A program made the translations under genes and the position numbers. Positions 1-7,682 of a stretch of DNA of 64,000 bases are shown one piece after another. The stretch is from Tamlana sp. 2_MG-2023. GTDB lineage: Bacteria > Bacteroidota > Bacteroidia > Flavobacteriales > Flavobacteriaceae. Location of the stretch: the NCBI RefSeq assembly GCF_030548465.1, contig NZ_JAUOSF010000001.1, positions 558,001-622,000 of the forward strand, written 5' to 3'. The notes under the pieces were generated by a model. It had not been told where the DNA came from, ran no database searches, and saw nothing but the letters and a program-made list of their open reading frames with translations. Numbering within the stretch: position 1 is the first letter of the stretch; the number at the start of each line of letters is the position of its first letter.

Positions 1-163
1 GAGTTCCTTAGATTTTAAATTGGTGTTTACGATTAATGATAGTTTTAAAGGGCAGCTTCCGAAAAGTGAAATTCGTTTTGAAATTGACAGATTATTTAGA
101 GAGCATAAAGTGAGTATACCTTTTCCGCAAAGGGATATTCATATTATTCAGAAACCTCAGTAA
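1..163 (+). CDS. MscS-family mechanosensitive channel, C-terminal fragment
   Basis: This is an open frame from the window edge to a TAA at 161-163, read from base 2, giving about 53 residues. The end reads IPFPQRDIHI, which is typical of the cytoplasmic C-terminal domain of small-conductance mechanosensitive (MscS) channels, preceded by a stretch resembling the alpha/beta part of that domain. The channel pore and membrane segments lie outside the window. Family members release solutes under hypo-osmotic shock. The assignment rests on this short tail only, so the subfamily is unknown. Confidence 0.6.
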   Translation, partial: SSLDFKLVFTINDSFKGQLPKSEIRFEIDRLFREHKVSIPFPQRDIHIIQKPQ

Positions 164-199
164 TTACGAAAATGTAATTACAGATTTAAAAATTAAAGT

Positions 200-1363
200 A
201 TGTCGAAAATATTAGTTATTGAAGATGAAGCAGCGATTAGACGGGTGTTGGTTAAAATTCTTTCCGAAGAAAATGACAGCTACCAAGTTGAAGAAGCAGT
301 TGATGGTTTAGAAGGCATTGAGAAAATTAAAAATGATGATTACGACTTAGTGCTTTGTGATATTAAGATGCCTAAAATGGATGGTGTTGAAGTATTAGAA
401 GCTACAAAAAAGATAAAACCAGAAATTCCTATGGTTATGATTTCGGGTCATGGCGATTTAGATACTGCCGTGAATACGATGCGCATGGGGGCTTTTGACT
501 ATATATCGAAGCCACCCGATTTAAACCGTTTATTGAATACGGTTAGAAATGCTTTAGAAAAAAAGGAGTTGGTTGTGGCTAACAAAATCCTTAAAAAGAA
601 GGTGAGTAAAAAGTATGATATGATTGGTGAAAGTCAGGCCATTTCTAATATTAAAGACATAATAGATAAAGTCGCTCCAACCGAAGCTCGCGTGTTAATT
701 ACAGGATCTAACGGAACAGGAAAAGAGCTAGTTGCGCATTGGTTACATGAAAAAAGTACCCGTTCTAAAGGTGCTTTAATAGAAGTGAATTGTGCAGCGA
801 TTCCATCGGAATTAATCGAAAGTGAGTTATTCGGTCATGTTAAAGGTGCTTTTACAAGTGCCAATAAAGACCGTGCTGGAAAATTTGAAGCTGCGAATGG
901 CGGTTCAATTTTTCTAGATGAAATTGGAGATATGAGCTTGTCAGCCCAAGCCAAAGTGCTTCGTGCCTTGCAGGAAAGTCGCATTCAGCGTGTGGGTAGT
1001 GATCGTGATATTAAAGTGGATGTACGTGTGATTGCAGCAACTAATAAAAATTTAAAAAAGGAGATTGAAGCAGGTCGTTTTCGTGAGGATTTGTATCACC
1101 GATTAGCTGTTATTTTAATTGAGGTGCCGTCCTTAAACGAAAGGAGAGAAGATATTCCTTTATTAGTGAATCATTTTTCAGAAAAGATTGCTTCAGAAAA
1201 CGGTTCAACTAAAAAGAAGTTTTCAGATAAAGCTATTAAGCAACTTCAAGAATATGATTGGACTGGGAATATTCGTGAGCTCCGTAACGTTATAGAGCGT
1301 TTAATCATTCTTGGTGGTCAAGAAGTGAGTGAGCAAGATGTGAAATTGTTTGCTTCGAAGTAA
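200..1363 (+). CDS. NtrC-type response regulator with sigma-54 AAA+ domain but no DNA-binding domain
   Basis: The protein has 387 residues. Residues 1-120 form a CheY-like receiver with the phospho-acceptor Asp54 (LVLCDIKMP), an acidic pocket (ED at 8-9) and the conserved Lys of YISKP. A sigma-54 interaction AAA+ domain follows, with Walker A GSNGTGKE, Walker B GSIFLDE and arginine-finger-region sequences. The loop that normally reads GAFTGA is GAFTSA (residues 216-221). The chain ends about 20 residues after NIRELRNVIERL, so the Fis-type helix-turn-helix usual in NtrC/AtoC proteins is absent. Family members use ATP hydrolysis to remodel sigma-54 RNA polymerase. Without its own DNA-binding domain this one probably acts from solution or through a partner. 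The cognate histidine kinase is not in view. ATG start; a hairpin element follows the stop. Confidence 0.88.
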   Translation: MSKILVIEDEAAIRRVLVKILSEENDSYQVEEAVDGLEGIEKIKNDDYDLVLCDIKMPKMDGVEVLEATKKIKPEIPMVMISGHGDLDTAVNTMRMGAFDYISKPPDLNRLLNTVRNALEKKELVVANKILKKKVSKKYDMIGESQAISNIKDIIDKVAPTEARVLITGSNGTGKELVAHWLHEKSTRSKGALIEVNCAAIPSELIESELFGHVKGAFTSANKDRAGKFEAANGGSIFLDEIGDMSLSAQAKVLRALQESRIQRVGSDRDIKVDVRVIAATNKNLKKEIEAGRFREDLYHRLAVILIEVPSLNERREDIPLLVNHFSEKIASENGSTKKKFSDKAIKQLQEYDWTGNIRELRNVIERLIILGGQEVSEQDVKLFASK

Positions 1364-1386
1364 AGTTGATTAAGGTCTAGAAAAAT

Positions 1387-1519
1387 AAAGCTGTCTCAAG
1401 TGTGTTACTCACGTCATTCTGAACTTGATTCAGAATCTCATCATACTGATAACGTATCTTTATGAGAACCTGAATCAAGTTCAGGTTGACGAAAAGTCAC
1501 TTTTTGAGACAGCTTTTTT
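1387..1519. repeat. Nested palindromic repeat element, probably also a terminator
   Basis: Outer 13-base inverted repeats (1387-1399 and 1504-1516) enclose inner 30-base imperfect inverted repeats (1412-1441 and 1462-1491). Each inner arm is itself palindromic around a CTGAA..TTCAG core, so the element could form a cruciform. The outer stem is followed by a T-run on the + strand (1514-1519), so it could terminate the response-regulator transcript. A shorter element with similar words lies at 24711-24781. The design resembles dispersed non-coding repeats of Bacteroidota, but genome-wide copy number cannot be seen here. Confidence 0.8.
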
Positions 1520-1540
1520 ATGCTTCAGAAGCTAGTAAAA

Positions 1541-2317
1541 TTAACTCGCTTCACATTGATTCAAAGCTTCTAAATAATTTTTAGTAAGCATTTTAATTTC
1601 GTTCAAATAGTGTGATTTAATTTCAGAAATACTTTTTGTTTCCATGTCAATAATGGTTTCTTGAAACTTCACATAAGAATTGCTTCCGTATACTTTTAAA
1701 GTTTCATTATAAGATTTCATATTTTCTAAAATCTGATTCTTGTACGCTTGAATCATTTGTTGCTTTCTAAGGGCTAATTCTTGAGCCTCTTGTTGTGCCA
1801 ATTGGGCTTTGATTTGTTGAGATTTTAACCTTAAAGCTTCTTGTTGTTGCTTTAATTTAAGCTGTTCTTGTTGTAAATCTGTTAAGTCAGATGGTGTAGA
1901 ATTACTTGTAGTCCCTGCAACAGCAACACTTGCTACGGCTGCTGGTTGAAATTGGTTGTAAGCACACTTGTCGATTTCAACAAGGCCTTCTTTACTGAAT
2001 TCACGTCCGCGTTTCACGAAAAAGCGTCCGTCTTCAAAAGTCTCGGCAGATTCAACTTTCTCTAAAGCTTCAATGCTTTTATTAGCCAATTCAACTGCTT
2101 TATCACAGTTACAAGAAGCAAGAGATTCTTTAGCTAATTTAAAAGATTCTACAGATCTGTTTGCGTAATGTTTTAAGTGACTCACGTTATTTGATTCATA
2201 AGAATCTTTAACGTGTGCGTAAGCATTTCCCATATATGCATGGGCGTTATCGCAGTCTGATTGGGAACTAACAACCAAAGAGGCCGTTAGAAAAAATAGT
2301 AGGTAATAATTTTTCAT
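1541..2317 (-). CDS. Secreted coiled-coil protein of unknown function
   Basis: The protein has 258 residues. The first about 20 residues form a Sec signal peptide (hydrophobic LLFFLTASLVV then SSQS). The N-terminal half is helical and cysteine-containing (SCNCDKA), with a periodic A/S/K/E pattern like short helical repeats. Residues about 145-195 are a Gln/Leu/Lys-rich coiled coil (QQEQLKLKQQQEALRLK). The C-terminal part is helical again. It is probably periplasmic or surface exposed. I do not recognise a named family. It stands alone, divergent from the PPK2 gene, with an AT-rich 137-base spacer between them. A shadow frame on the other strand was ignored. Confidence 0.7.
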   Translation of the reverse strand: MKNYYLLFFLTASLVVSSQSDCDNAHAYMGNAYAHVKDSYESNNVSHLKHYANRSVESFKLAKESLASCNCDKAVELANKSIEALEKVESAETFEDGRFFVKRGREFSKEGLVEIDKCAYNQFQPAAVASVAVAGTTSNSTPSDLTDLQQEQLKLKQQQEALRLKSQQIKAQLAQQEAQELALRKQQMIQAYKNQILENMKSYNETLKVYGSNSYVKFQETIIDMETKSISEIKSHYLNEIKMLTKNYLEALNQCEAS

Positions 2318-2454
2318 AGTATTTGGGTTAACATAAATAGGTACGCCTAATATATATAAAATATATTAAAGGAGTATTGTCTATTATTCAAATTTTAGAT
2401 TTACTATATTTAACCTAATTTAGTGAAGAATATAATATTAAAACCGCATAAAAT

Positions 2455-3312
2455 ATGAATATAGACCACTATAAAGTGACTTCTAATATCACTTTAAAAA
2501 ACTCCCAGACTAAAGTAGTTATTGATGATGCCGAAAAGGAATTGAAAAAGGTAAGAAAGAAGTTAGGTAAGTTACAAGATACCCTTTATGCTCATGGAAA
2601 ATATGCTGTTTTAGTCTGTTTACAAGGCATGGATACGGCTGGAAAAGACAGCTTAATACGTGAAGTTTTTAAAGGTTTTAATTCAAGAGGAGTGGTGGTT
2701 CATAGTTTTAAGGTACCGACGGAATTAGAGTTGAAACACGATTTTATTTGGCGTCACTATATAGCGCTTCCTGCTCGTGGAAAATTTGGTGTTTTTAATA
2801 GAACACACTATGAAAATGTGTTGGTAACCCGTGTGCATCCTGAGTATGTTCTGGGAGAAAACCTTCCTAATATTCATAGTGTAAACGATGTTGATGCAGC
2901 TTTTTGGGACCGACGTTTTGAACAAATCAATAATTTTGAGAAGCATGTGGCTCAAAATGGAACACTCATTTTCAAATTTTTCTTGAATCTTTCTAAAAAA
3001 GAACAGAAGGATAGGTTATTACGCCGTTTAAATAAGAAGGAGAAGAACTGGAAATTCTCTCCGGGTGATTTAAAAGAACGTAAACTTTGGGATAAATATC
3101 AGGTTTGTTATGAGGAAGCTATAAACAAAACATCTAAACCTCACGCACCGTGGTACGCCATTCCTGCCGATGATAAACCTTCAGCACGTTATTTGGTAGC
3201 AAAAATTATTTATGATACGCTTAAGCAGTTTGATGATATTCAAGAACCCGAATTAGATGAAGCGGTTAAAGTTCATTTAGAAGAATACAAAAAGGAATTG
3301 AATAATGAGTAG
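2455..3312 (+). CDS. Polyphosphate kinase 2 family (polyphosphate:nucleotide phosphotransferase)
   Basis: The protein has 285 residues, the normal size for a one-domain PPK2. It shows Walker A GMDTAGKD (58-65), the FNRTHYE segment (114-120) in place of the lid/Walker B region of the family, an Arg/Lys-rich helix (DRLLRRLNKKEKNW) and the conserved C-terminal block around WYAIPADDKPSAR. PPK2 enzymes move phosphate between polyphosphate and nucleoside mono- or diphosphates in the cytosol. The length and the FNR..YE pattern resemble class III enzymes, but substrate class is an inference. Its last 40 bases overlap the convergent hydroxylase gene on the other strand. Confidence 0.88.
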   Translation: MNIDHYKVTSNITLKNSQTKVVIDDAEKELKKVRKKLGKLQDTLYAHGKYAVLVCLQGMDTAGKDSLIREVFKGFNSRGVVVHSFKVPTELELKHDFIWRHYIALPARGKFGVFNRTHYENVLVTRVHPEYVLGENLPNIHSVNDVDAAFWDRRFEQINNFEKHVAQNGTLIFKFFLNLSKKEQKDRLLRRLNKKEKNWKFSPGDLKERKLWDKYQVCYEEAINKTSKPHAPWYAIPADDKPSARYLVAKIIYDTLKQFDDIQEPELDEAVKVHLEEYKKELNNE

Positions 3313-4238
3313 TTATTTACTTTTAATAGTTTTCTTTGTTGTTTTATGGTTAGCGTACTACCATCATGACTCCAACCTGGAGGGGCAAAGATGTACATGA
3401 ATTTATGATACCAGTTTTTAGATTTTTTCATATCATTCCAAATATCTTTATACTCATGCGTTAAAATTATAAATGGATTGTATGAGTTAGGAGGGCTAGT
3501 GACACCATATTTAATGTCGATAGTTTCGTCTAATTCTTTAAATGTTCCGAATATTCTATCAAAAATATTTAAAAATCCACCATGGTTTTTATCCATATAT
3601 TCAAAGTTTTGAGCGTGGTGAACTTGGTGCATAGTATGTGTGTTAAATATTTTTTCAATAATTCCCATTTTAGGAACATATACAGAGTGTAATTGAAATT
3701 GCCAGAGCGATTCAATACCTAAACATACTATTAGCATTTCAGGAGGAAATCCGATAGCTGGAATCCACATGTAAAAGAAAGATTTATATAAAAGAGTAAA
3801 CCAACCGTTTCTTACAGCTGTTCCTAAATTAAATTTATCTGAAGAATGGTGTACAATATGCGCAGCCCACAAAAATCGAACATTGTGGTTTTGGCGGTGA
3901 AACCAATAGTAACTAAAGTCGTCTAATAATTGACAAATAAGCCAAATATACCAAGCGTATCCAAACGATTCGTATCCCATAATATTGGTGCGTACACCAT
4001 CAACTAAAGGATTGAAAATTTCATAAACAAAATTAAAAATAACTATAGCTGCAATGGTTTTGGTAAGCGCAGCAATTACTGCAGAGCCAATTCCCATGGA
4101 AAGGCTAGCGGCTAAATCTTTCCAATTGTATAGTTTTTGGCTTCGCTGTGCTTTATGATGTTTACTATATGAGTATTCTAATAATATGAGTGCTAAAAAG
4201 AAAGGAACACCATATACTAAAGGGTTTGTGAAATTCAT
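3273..4238 (-). CDS. Fatty-acid hydroxylase / sterol desaturase family membrane protein
   Basis: The protein has 321 residues with several hydrophobic segments (about 8-22, 45-75, 95-112, 150-180). The three di-iron histidine clusters are present: HRQNH (114-118), HIVHH (127-131) and HTMHQVHH (201-208). This pattern belongs to integral membrane oxygenases acting on lipids, such as sterol desaturases, fatty-acid hydroxylases and alkylglycerol monooxygenases. The true substrate cannot be read from sequence. The gene is preceded by a -7-like TACTTTTG on the - strand (4260-4267) and is separated from lysA upstream by a terminator. Its 3' end overlaps the PPK2 gene by 40 bases. Confidence 0.85.
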   Translation of the reverse strand: MNFTNPLVYGVPFFLALILLEYSYSKHHKAQRSQKLYNWKDLAASLSMGIGSAVIAALTKTIAAIVIFNFVYEIFNPLVDGVRTNIMGYESFGYAWYIWLICQLLDDFSYYWFHRQNHNVRFLWAAHIVHHSSDKFNLGTAVRNGWFTLLYKSFFYMWIPAIGFPPEMLIVCLGIESLWQFQLHSVYVPKMGIIEKIFNTHTMHQVHHAQNFEYMDKNHGGFLNIFDRIFGTFKELDETIDIKYGVTSPPNSYNPFIILTHEYKDIWNDMKKSKNWYHKFMYIFAPPGWSHDGSTLTIKQQRKLLKVNNYSLFNSFLYSSK

Positions 4239-4259
4239 TAAGAAATGTTTGATTTAGCT

Positions 4260-4267
4260 CAAAAGTA
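4260..4267 (-). promoter_or_regulatory. Bacteroidota -7 element (TACTTTTG) before the hydroxylase gene
   Basis: The - strand reads TACTTTTG, matching TAnnTTTG, 21 bases upstream of the ATG at 4238. No clear -33 element was seen. Confidence 0.45.
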
Positions 4268-4310
4268 CCATGATTATGTGGGAAACTTGTCATCAAATAG
4301 AATTATAATA

Positions 4311-4350
4311 AAAAAATCCTCTTCACAAAAAATAATGAAGAGGATTTTTT
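4311..4350 (-). terminator. Rho-independent terminator after lysA
   Basis: A 15-base stem (4311-4325 with 4336-4350) encloses a 10-base loop. The stem contains TCCTCTTCA/TGAAGAGGA and has T-runs on both strands. It lies 20 bases beyond the lysA stop and should work in both directions. Confidence 0.85.
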
Positions 4351-4370
4351 TTATATGATTGGAGCAGTTA

Positions 4371-5606
4371 TTATTTAGCTGCTGCAGCTTTCTTTTTTGG
4401 AGAAAAATCGATTTCAACTTGATTCTTAATAATGTCCTCAAAAGTTTCACGCTCTCTAATTACACGTGCTTCATTGTTATACCATAACACTTCAGCTGGC
4501 TTAAATCTAGAGTTGTAGTTACTTGCCATTGAAAAACAGTAAGCTCCTGCATTTTTAAAACATAAAACATCCCCTTCGTTAATCTCATTGATTCGACGGT
4601 TGTTTCCAAAAGTATCCGTTTCACAAATATAACCTACCACTGTGTAGAAACGTTCACGTCCGTTAGGATTAGAGATGTTTACGATATCGTGATGTGATCC
4701 GTATAGCATCGGTCTGATTAAATGGTTAAATCCAGAATCAACTTGAGCAAAAACAGTTGAAGTTGTTTGTTTAACAGCATTGACGTGCGTTAAAAAACTA
4801 CCCGATTCGCTCACTAAAAATTTTCCTGGTTCAAAAGCTAAGGTTAAATCTTTTCCGTAATCTTTACAGAAATCGTTAAATCTAGCCGATAGTTTTTCCC
4901 CTAATTCCTCAATATTGGTTTCAATATCACCAGCTTTATAAGGTACTTTAAACCCTGATCCGAAATCAATAAAATCTAAGTCTTTAAACTGTTTTGCTGT
5001 TTCAAACAAAATTTCACTTGCATATAGGAATACTTCAATATCTAAAATATCACTTCCTGTATGCATATGAATACCATTAATGTGCATTTTAGTATTTTCA
5101 ACAATACGTAAAATGTGTGGTATTTGATGAATTGAAATTCCGAATTTAGAATCAATATGCCCTACAGAAATATTCGCATTTCCACCAGCCATAACATGTG
5201 GGTTAATACGAATACAAACCGGTACGTTAGGGTGTTTAGTTCCAAATTGTTCTAAAATAGAGAGGTTGTCAATATTGATTTTAACCCCAAGTTTTGCGGC
5301 TTCTTCTATTTCAGATAAAGACACGCCGTTTGGTGTAAAAATGATTTGATCTGGTGAGAACCCAGCAGCCAGTCCAAGCTGAACTTCCTGAATTGAAACC
5401 GTATCAATCCCTGATCCTAAAGATTTAAAAAGCTTTAAAATAGAGATGTTAGATAGTGCTTTAACAGCATAGTTAAGTTTTAACTTCTTAACATTCTTAA
5501 ATGCATTGGTTAATCTGTGGTACTGAAATTCAATTTTTTCAGCATCATATACATAAACAGGACTTCCAAAATCCTGTGCAATTTTAAGCAATTGACTATC
5601 TAACAT
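4371..5606 (-). CDS. lysA: Diaminopimelate decarboxylase
   Basis: The protein has 411 residues, the usual length. Residues 20-280 form a PLP-binding TIM barrel with the Schiff-base lysine in NYAVKA (Lys49), the IHMHTGS motif and the glycine-rich phosphate-binding DFGSGFKVP. The C-terminal beta domain carries the substrate-binding CETDTFG and NAGAYCFSMASNYN. It decarboxylates meso-diaminopimelate to L-lysine in the cytosol, the last step of the pathway whose dapD, dapF and dapA genes lie elsewhere in this window. It is a single-gene unit with its own -7 element at 5623-5630 and a terminator at 4311-4350. The Lys/Ala-rich tail has no evident role. Confidence 0.96.
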   Translation of the reverse strand: MLDSQLLKIAQDFGSPVYVYDAEKIEFQYHRLTNAFKNVKKLKLNYAVKALSNISILKLFKSLGSGIDTVSIQEVQLGLAAGFSPDQIIFTPNGVSLSEIEEAAKLGVKINIDNLSILEQFGTKHPNVPVCIRINPHVMAGGNANISVGHIDSKFGISIHQIPHILRIVENTKMHINGIHMHTGSDILDIEVFLYASEILFETAKQFKDLDFIDFGSGFKVPYKAGDIETNIEELGEKLSARFNDFCKDYGKDLTLAFEPGKFLVSESGSFLTHVNAVKQTTSTVFAQVDSGFNHLIRPMLYGSHHDIVNISNPNGRERFYTVVGYICETDTFGNNRRINEINEGDVLCFKNAGAYCFSMASNYNSRFKPAEVLWYNNEARVIRERETFEDIIKNQVEIDFSPKKKAAAAK

Positions 5607-5622
5607 AATTTATAATTTTTGG

Positions 5623-5630
5623 CAAAGATA
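5623..5630 (-). promoter_or_regulatory. -7 element (TATCTTTG) of lysA
   Basis: TATCTTTG on the - strand matches TAnnTTTG, with its last base 17 bases upstream of the lysA ATG at 5606. The -33 element is not obvious. Confidence 0.6.
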
Positions 5631-5764
5631 TTTCTTTAGGTAATATAAAAAAGGAATAAATAAAAAATTATACAAAATAAACAAAGTGTTAAATAATTAA
5701 CTTTGAGATAAAAACTTATTATAGTTTTCGGTATTAAATATTAGGGTAAGTAAAGCCTATAATA

Positions 5765-5772
5765 TATATTTG
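5765..5772 (+). promoter_or_regulatory. -7 element (TATATTTG) of sucC
   Basis: TATATTTG matches the Bacteroidota -7 consensus and ends 27 bases before the sucC ATG (5799). It leaves room for a short leader. Confidence 0.6.
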
Positions 5773-5798
5773 CTTTTTTCTTAAACAATTAGCAAATT

Positions 5799-6992
5799 AT
5801 GAATTTACACGAATATCAAGGTAAAGAGATATTGAGTAGTTTTGGAGTTCGTATCCAAAGAGGTATTGTTGCACAGAATGCTCAAGAAGCAGTAGCTGCT
5901 GCAAAGCAGTTAACTAGTGAAACAGGAACGAGCTGGCACGTTATTAAGGCACAAGTTCACGCAGGTGGTCGTGGTAAAGGTGGCGGAGTAAAGCTTGCAA
6001 AAAATCTTCAAGAAGTTGAAGAGATTGCAGGTCAAATTATTGGTATGGACTTAGTAACGCCTCAAACTTCAGCAGAAGGTAAGCGCGTACACCAAGTTTT
6101 AGTTGCCGAAGATGTTTACTATCCAGGTGAAAGTGAAACAAGCGAATTTTATGTATCTGTATTATTAAATAGAGCTACAGGTCGTAATATGATTATGTAT
6201 TCTACCGAAGGTGGAATGGATATTGAAACCGTTGCAGAAGAAACACCTCATTTAATTTTTACTGAAGAAGTTGATCCTATTGTTGGTTTAGTGCCTTTCC
6301 AAGCGAGACGTATTGCATTTAACTTAGGTTTATCTGGTCTTGCATTTAAGGAAATGACAAAATTTGTTACTAATTTATATACGGCTTACGTAAAATCTGA
6401 CTCTTCTTTATTTGAAATCAATCCAGTATTAAAAACGAGTGATGATAAAATCATGGCTGTTGATGCTAAAGTAACGATTGACGATAATGCTTTATACAGA
6501 CATAAAAACTATGTTGATTTACGTGATGTACGTGAAGAAAGTGCTATTGAAGTTGAAGCTGGAGAGCTTGGTTTAAACTATGTTGACCTTGACGGAAACG
6601 TTGGTTGTATGGTTAACGGAGCTGGTTTAGCAATGGCAACAATGGATTTAATTAAGCAAGCAGGTGGTGAGCCAGCTAACTTCTTAGATGTTGGTGGAAC
6701 TGCAGATGCTGCTCGTGTTGAAGCTGCTTTTAAAATCATCTTAAAAGATCCTGCTGTAAAAGCCATATTAATTAATATTTTTGGTGGAATTGTACGTTGT
6801 GATCGTGTAGCGCAAGGTGTTATTGATGCTTACAAAAACATGGGCAACATTGAAGTGCCTATTATTGTACGTTTACAAGGAACCAATGCTGATGTCGCTA
6901 AAGAGTTAATTGATAATTCTGGTTTAGATGTATTAAGTGCCACTGAATTCCAAGAAGCTGCTGATAAAGTACAAGAGGTACTAGGAAAGTAA
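5799..6992 (+). CDS. sucC: Succinyl-CoA synthetase (ADP-forming) beta subunit
   Basis: The protein has 397 residues, full length. It opens with the hallmark MNLHEYQGKEIL. An ATP-grasp domain carries the glycine-rich KAQVHAGGRGKGGG (about 47-60) and LFEINPV. The C-terminal flavodoxin-like ligase domain contains FLDVGGTAD and NIFGGIVRCD. With the alpha subunit SucD it makes succinate and a nucleoside triphosphate from succinyl-CoA in the TCA cycle. sucD is not adjacent, so the two subunit genes are unlinked here. It is monocistronic, with a -7 element at 5765-5772 and a terminator at 7036-7077. Confidence 0.97.
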   Translation: MNLHEYQGKEILSSFGVRIQRGIVAQNAQEAVAAAKQLTSETGTSWHVIKAQVHAGGRGKGGGVKLAKNLQEVEEIAGQIIGMDLVTPQTSAEGKRVHQVLVAEDVYYPGESETSEFYVSVLLNRATGRNMIMYSTEGGMDIETVAEETPHLIFTEEVDPIVGLVPFQARRIAFNLGLSGLAFKEMTKFVTNLYTAYVKSDSSLFEINPVLKTSDDKIMAVDAKVTIDDNALYRHKNYVDLRDVREESAIEVEAGELGLNYVDLDGNVGCMVNGAGLAMATMDLIKQAGGEPANFLDVGGTADAARVEAAFKIILKDPAVKAILINIFGGIVRCDRVAQGVIDAYKNMGNIEVPIIVRLQGTNADVAKELIDNSGLDVLSATEFQEAADKVQEVLGK

Positions 6993-7035
6993 ATTATTTG
7001 AAGACAGTTTTAAATAGTCTTTAAATTTATTATAT

Positions 7036-7077
7036 AAAAAATCTCCGGAAGTTATACTTTCGGAGATTTTTGTTTTT
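7036..7077 (+). terminator. Terminator after sucC
   Basis: A strong stem pairs 7036-7051 with 7057-7071 (core ATCTCCG/CGGAGAT) around a 5-base loop and is followed by a T-rich run to 7077. Confidence 0.85.
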
Positions 7078-7096
7078 AGAAGGTGTTTAATAAAAT

Positions 7097-7140
7097 GAAG
7101 CTGACTTAATTCAAGTTATTATGCTGAACTTGGCAGCTTC
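7097..7140. repeat. Imperfect inverted repeat, possibly decayed palindromic element
   Basis: GAAGCTGAC at 7097-7105 pairs with GGCAGCTTC at 7132-7140 with one mismatch, and CTGAACTTG within it echoes a word of the element at 1387-1519. A second 10-base perfect inverted repeat (7170-7179 with 7200-7209) lies just downstream. Relationship to the 1.4 kb element is a guess. Confidence 0.35.
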
Positions 7141-7228
7141 TTATAGTAATTATTTCTAAGTATAATCAGCTTTTGAAATAGATTCAGATTAAGAGTTTTA
7201 TTTCAAAAGAAAGAGCTTTTACCAGCCA

Positions 7229-7666
7229 TTAAAAGTTCCCTTTAAATCCAAGGCGAAGCTTTTTAATAATATCTTCCATATAAAGAATAGACCATATTAT
7301 GTTTTCACTATCAGCATAAGCTACAAAGTCAGCAATAAGATTATTACTTGCTCTAATACGCTCACGCTCATCTTCTTTATACTTGCTAAGTAATTTTATG
7401 TTTTCAGAATTTTCGCGAATACCAACATCTTGTAATTTTTGATCAGATTTGGTCGTAATCGCCATGAAAGGCATTATTTTGGTTATTTCAGCAAATCGGT
7501 CTGCATATAAGCTTACTAAATCGCCTTTTCCTAAATCTTCCAAATCGTCTATAGTGTGAAACTTATTGATGCGATCTGATTTTGTGAAAAATGGTTGTCC
7601 TGATTGGCTAAATGTCACGTTGCTAACAAGGGTAATGATAATAATAAGTAGGATTAATTTATTCAT
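7229..7666 (-). CDS. Small secreted protein of unknown function
   Basis: The protein has 145 residues. It starts with a clear signal peptide (KLILLIIIITLVSNVTFSQ) of about 20 residues, and the mature part is charged and mostly helical. No family or motif is recognised and there are no cysteines in the mature part. It begins 16 bases after the stop of the preceding beta-helix gene on the same strand, so the two are probably co-transcribed and may act together in the periplasm or at the surface. The promoter is probably the one upstream of the partner gene (9027-9034). Confidence 0.65.
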   Translation of the reverse strand: MNKLILLIIIITLVSNVTFSQSGQPFFTKSDRINKFHTIDDLEDLGKGDLVSLYADRFAEITKIMPFMAITTKSDQKLQDVGIRENSENIKLLSKYKEDERERIRASNNLIADFVAYADSENIIWSILYMEDIIKKLRLGFKGNF

Positions 7667-7682
7667 TTTGATTGGGATGTAT

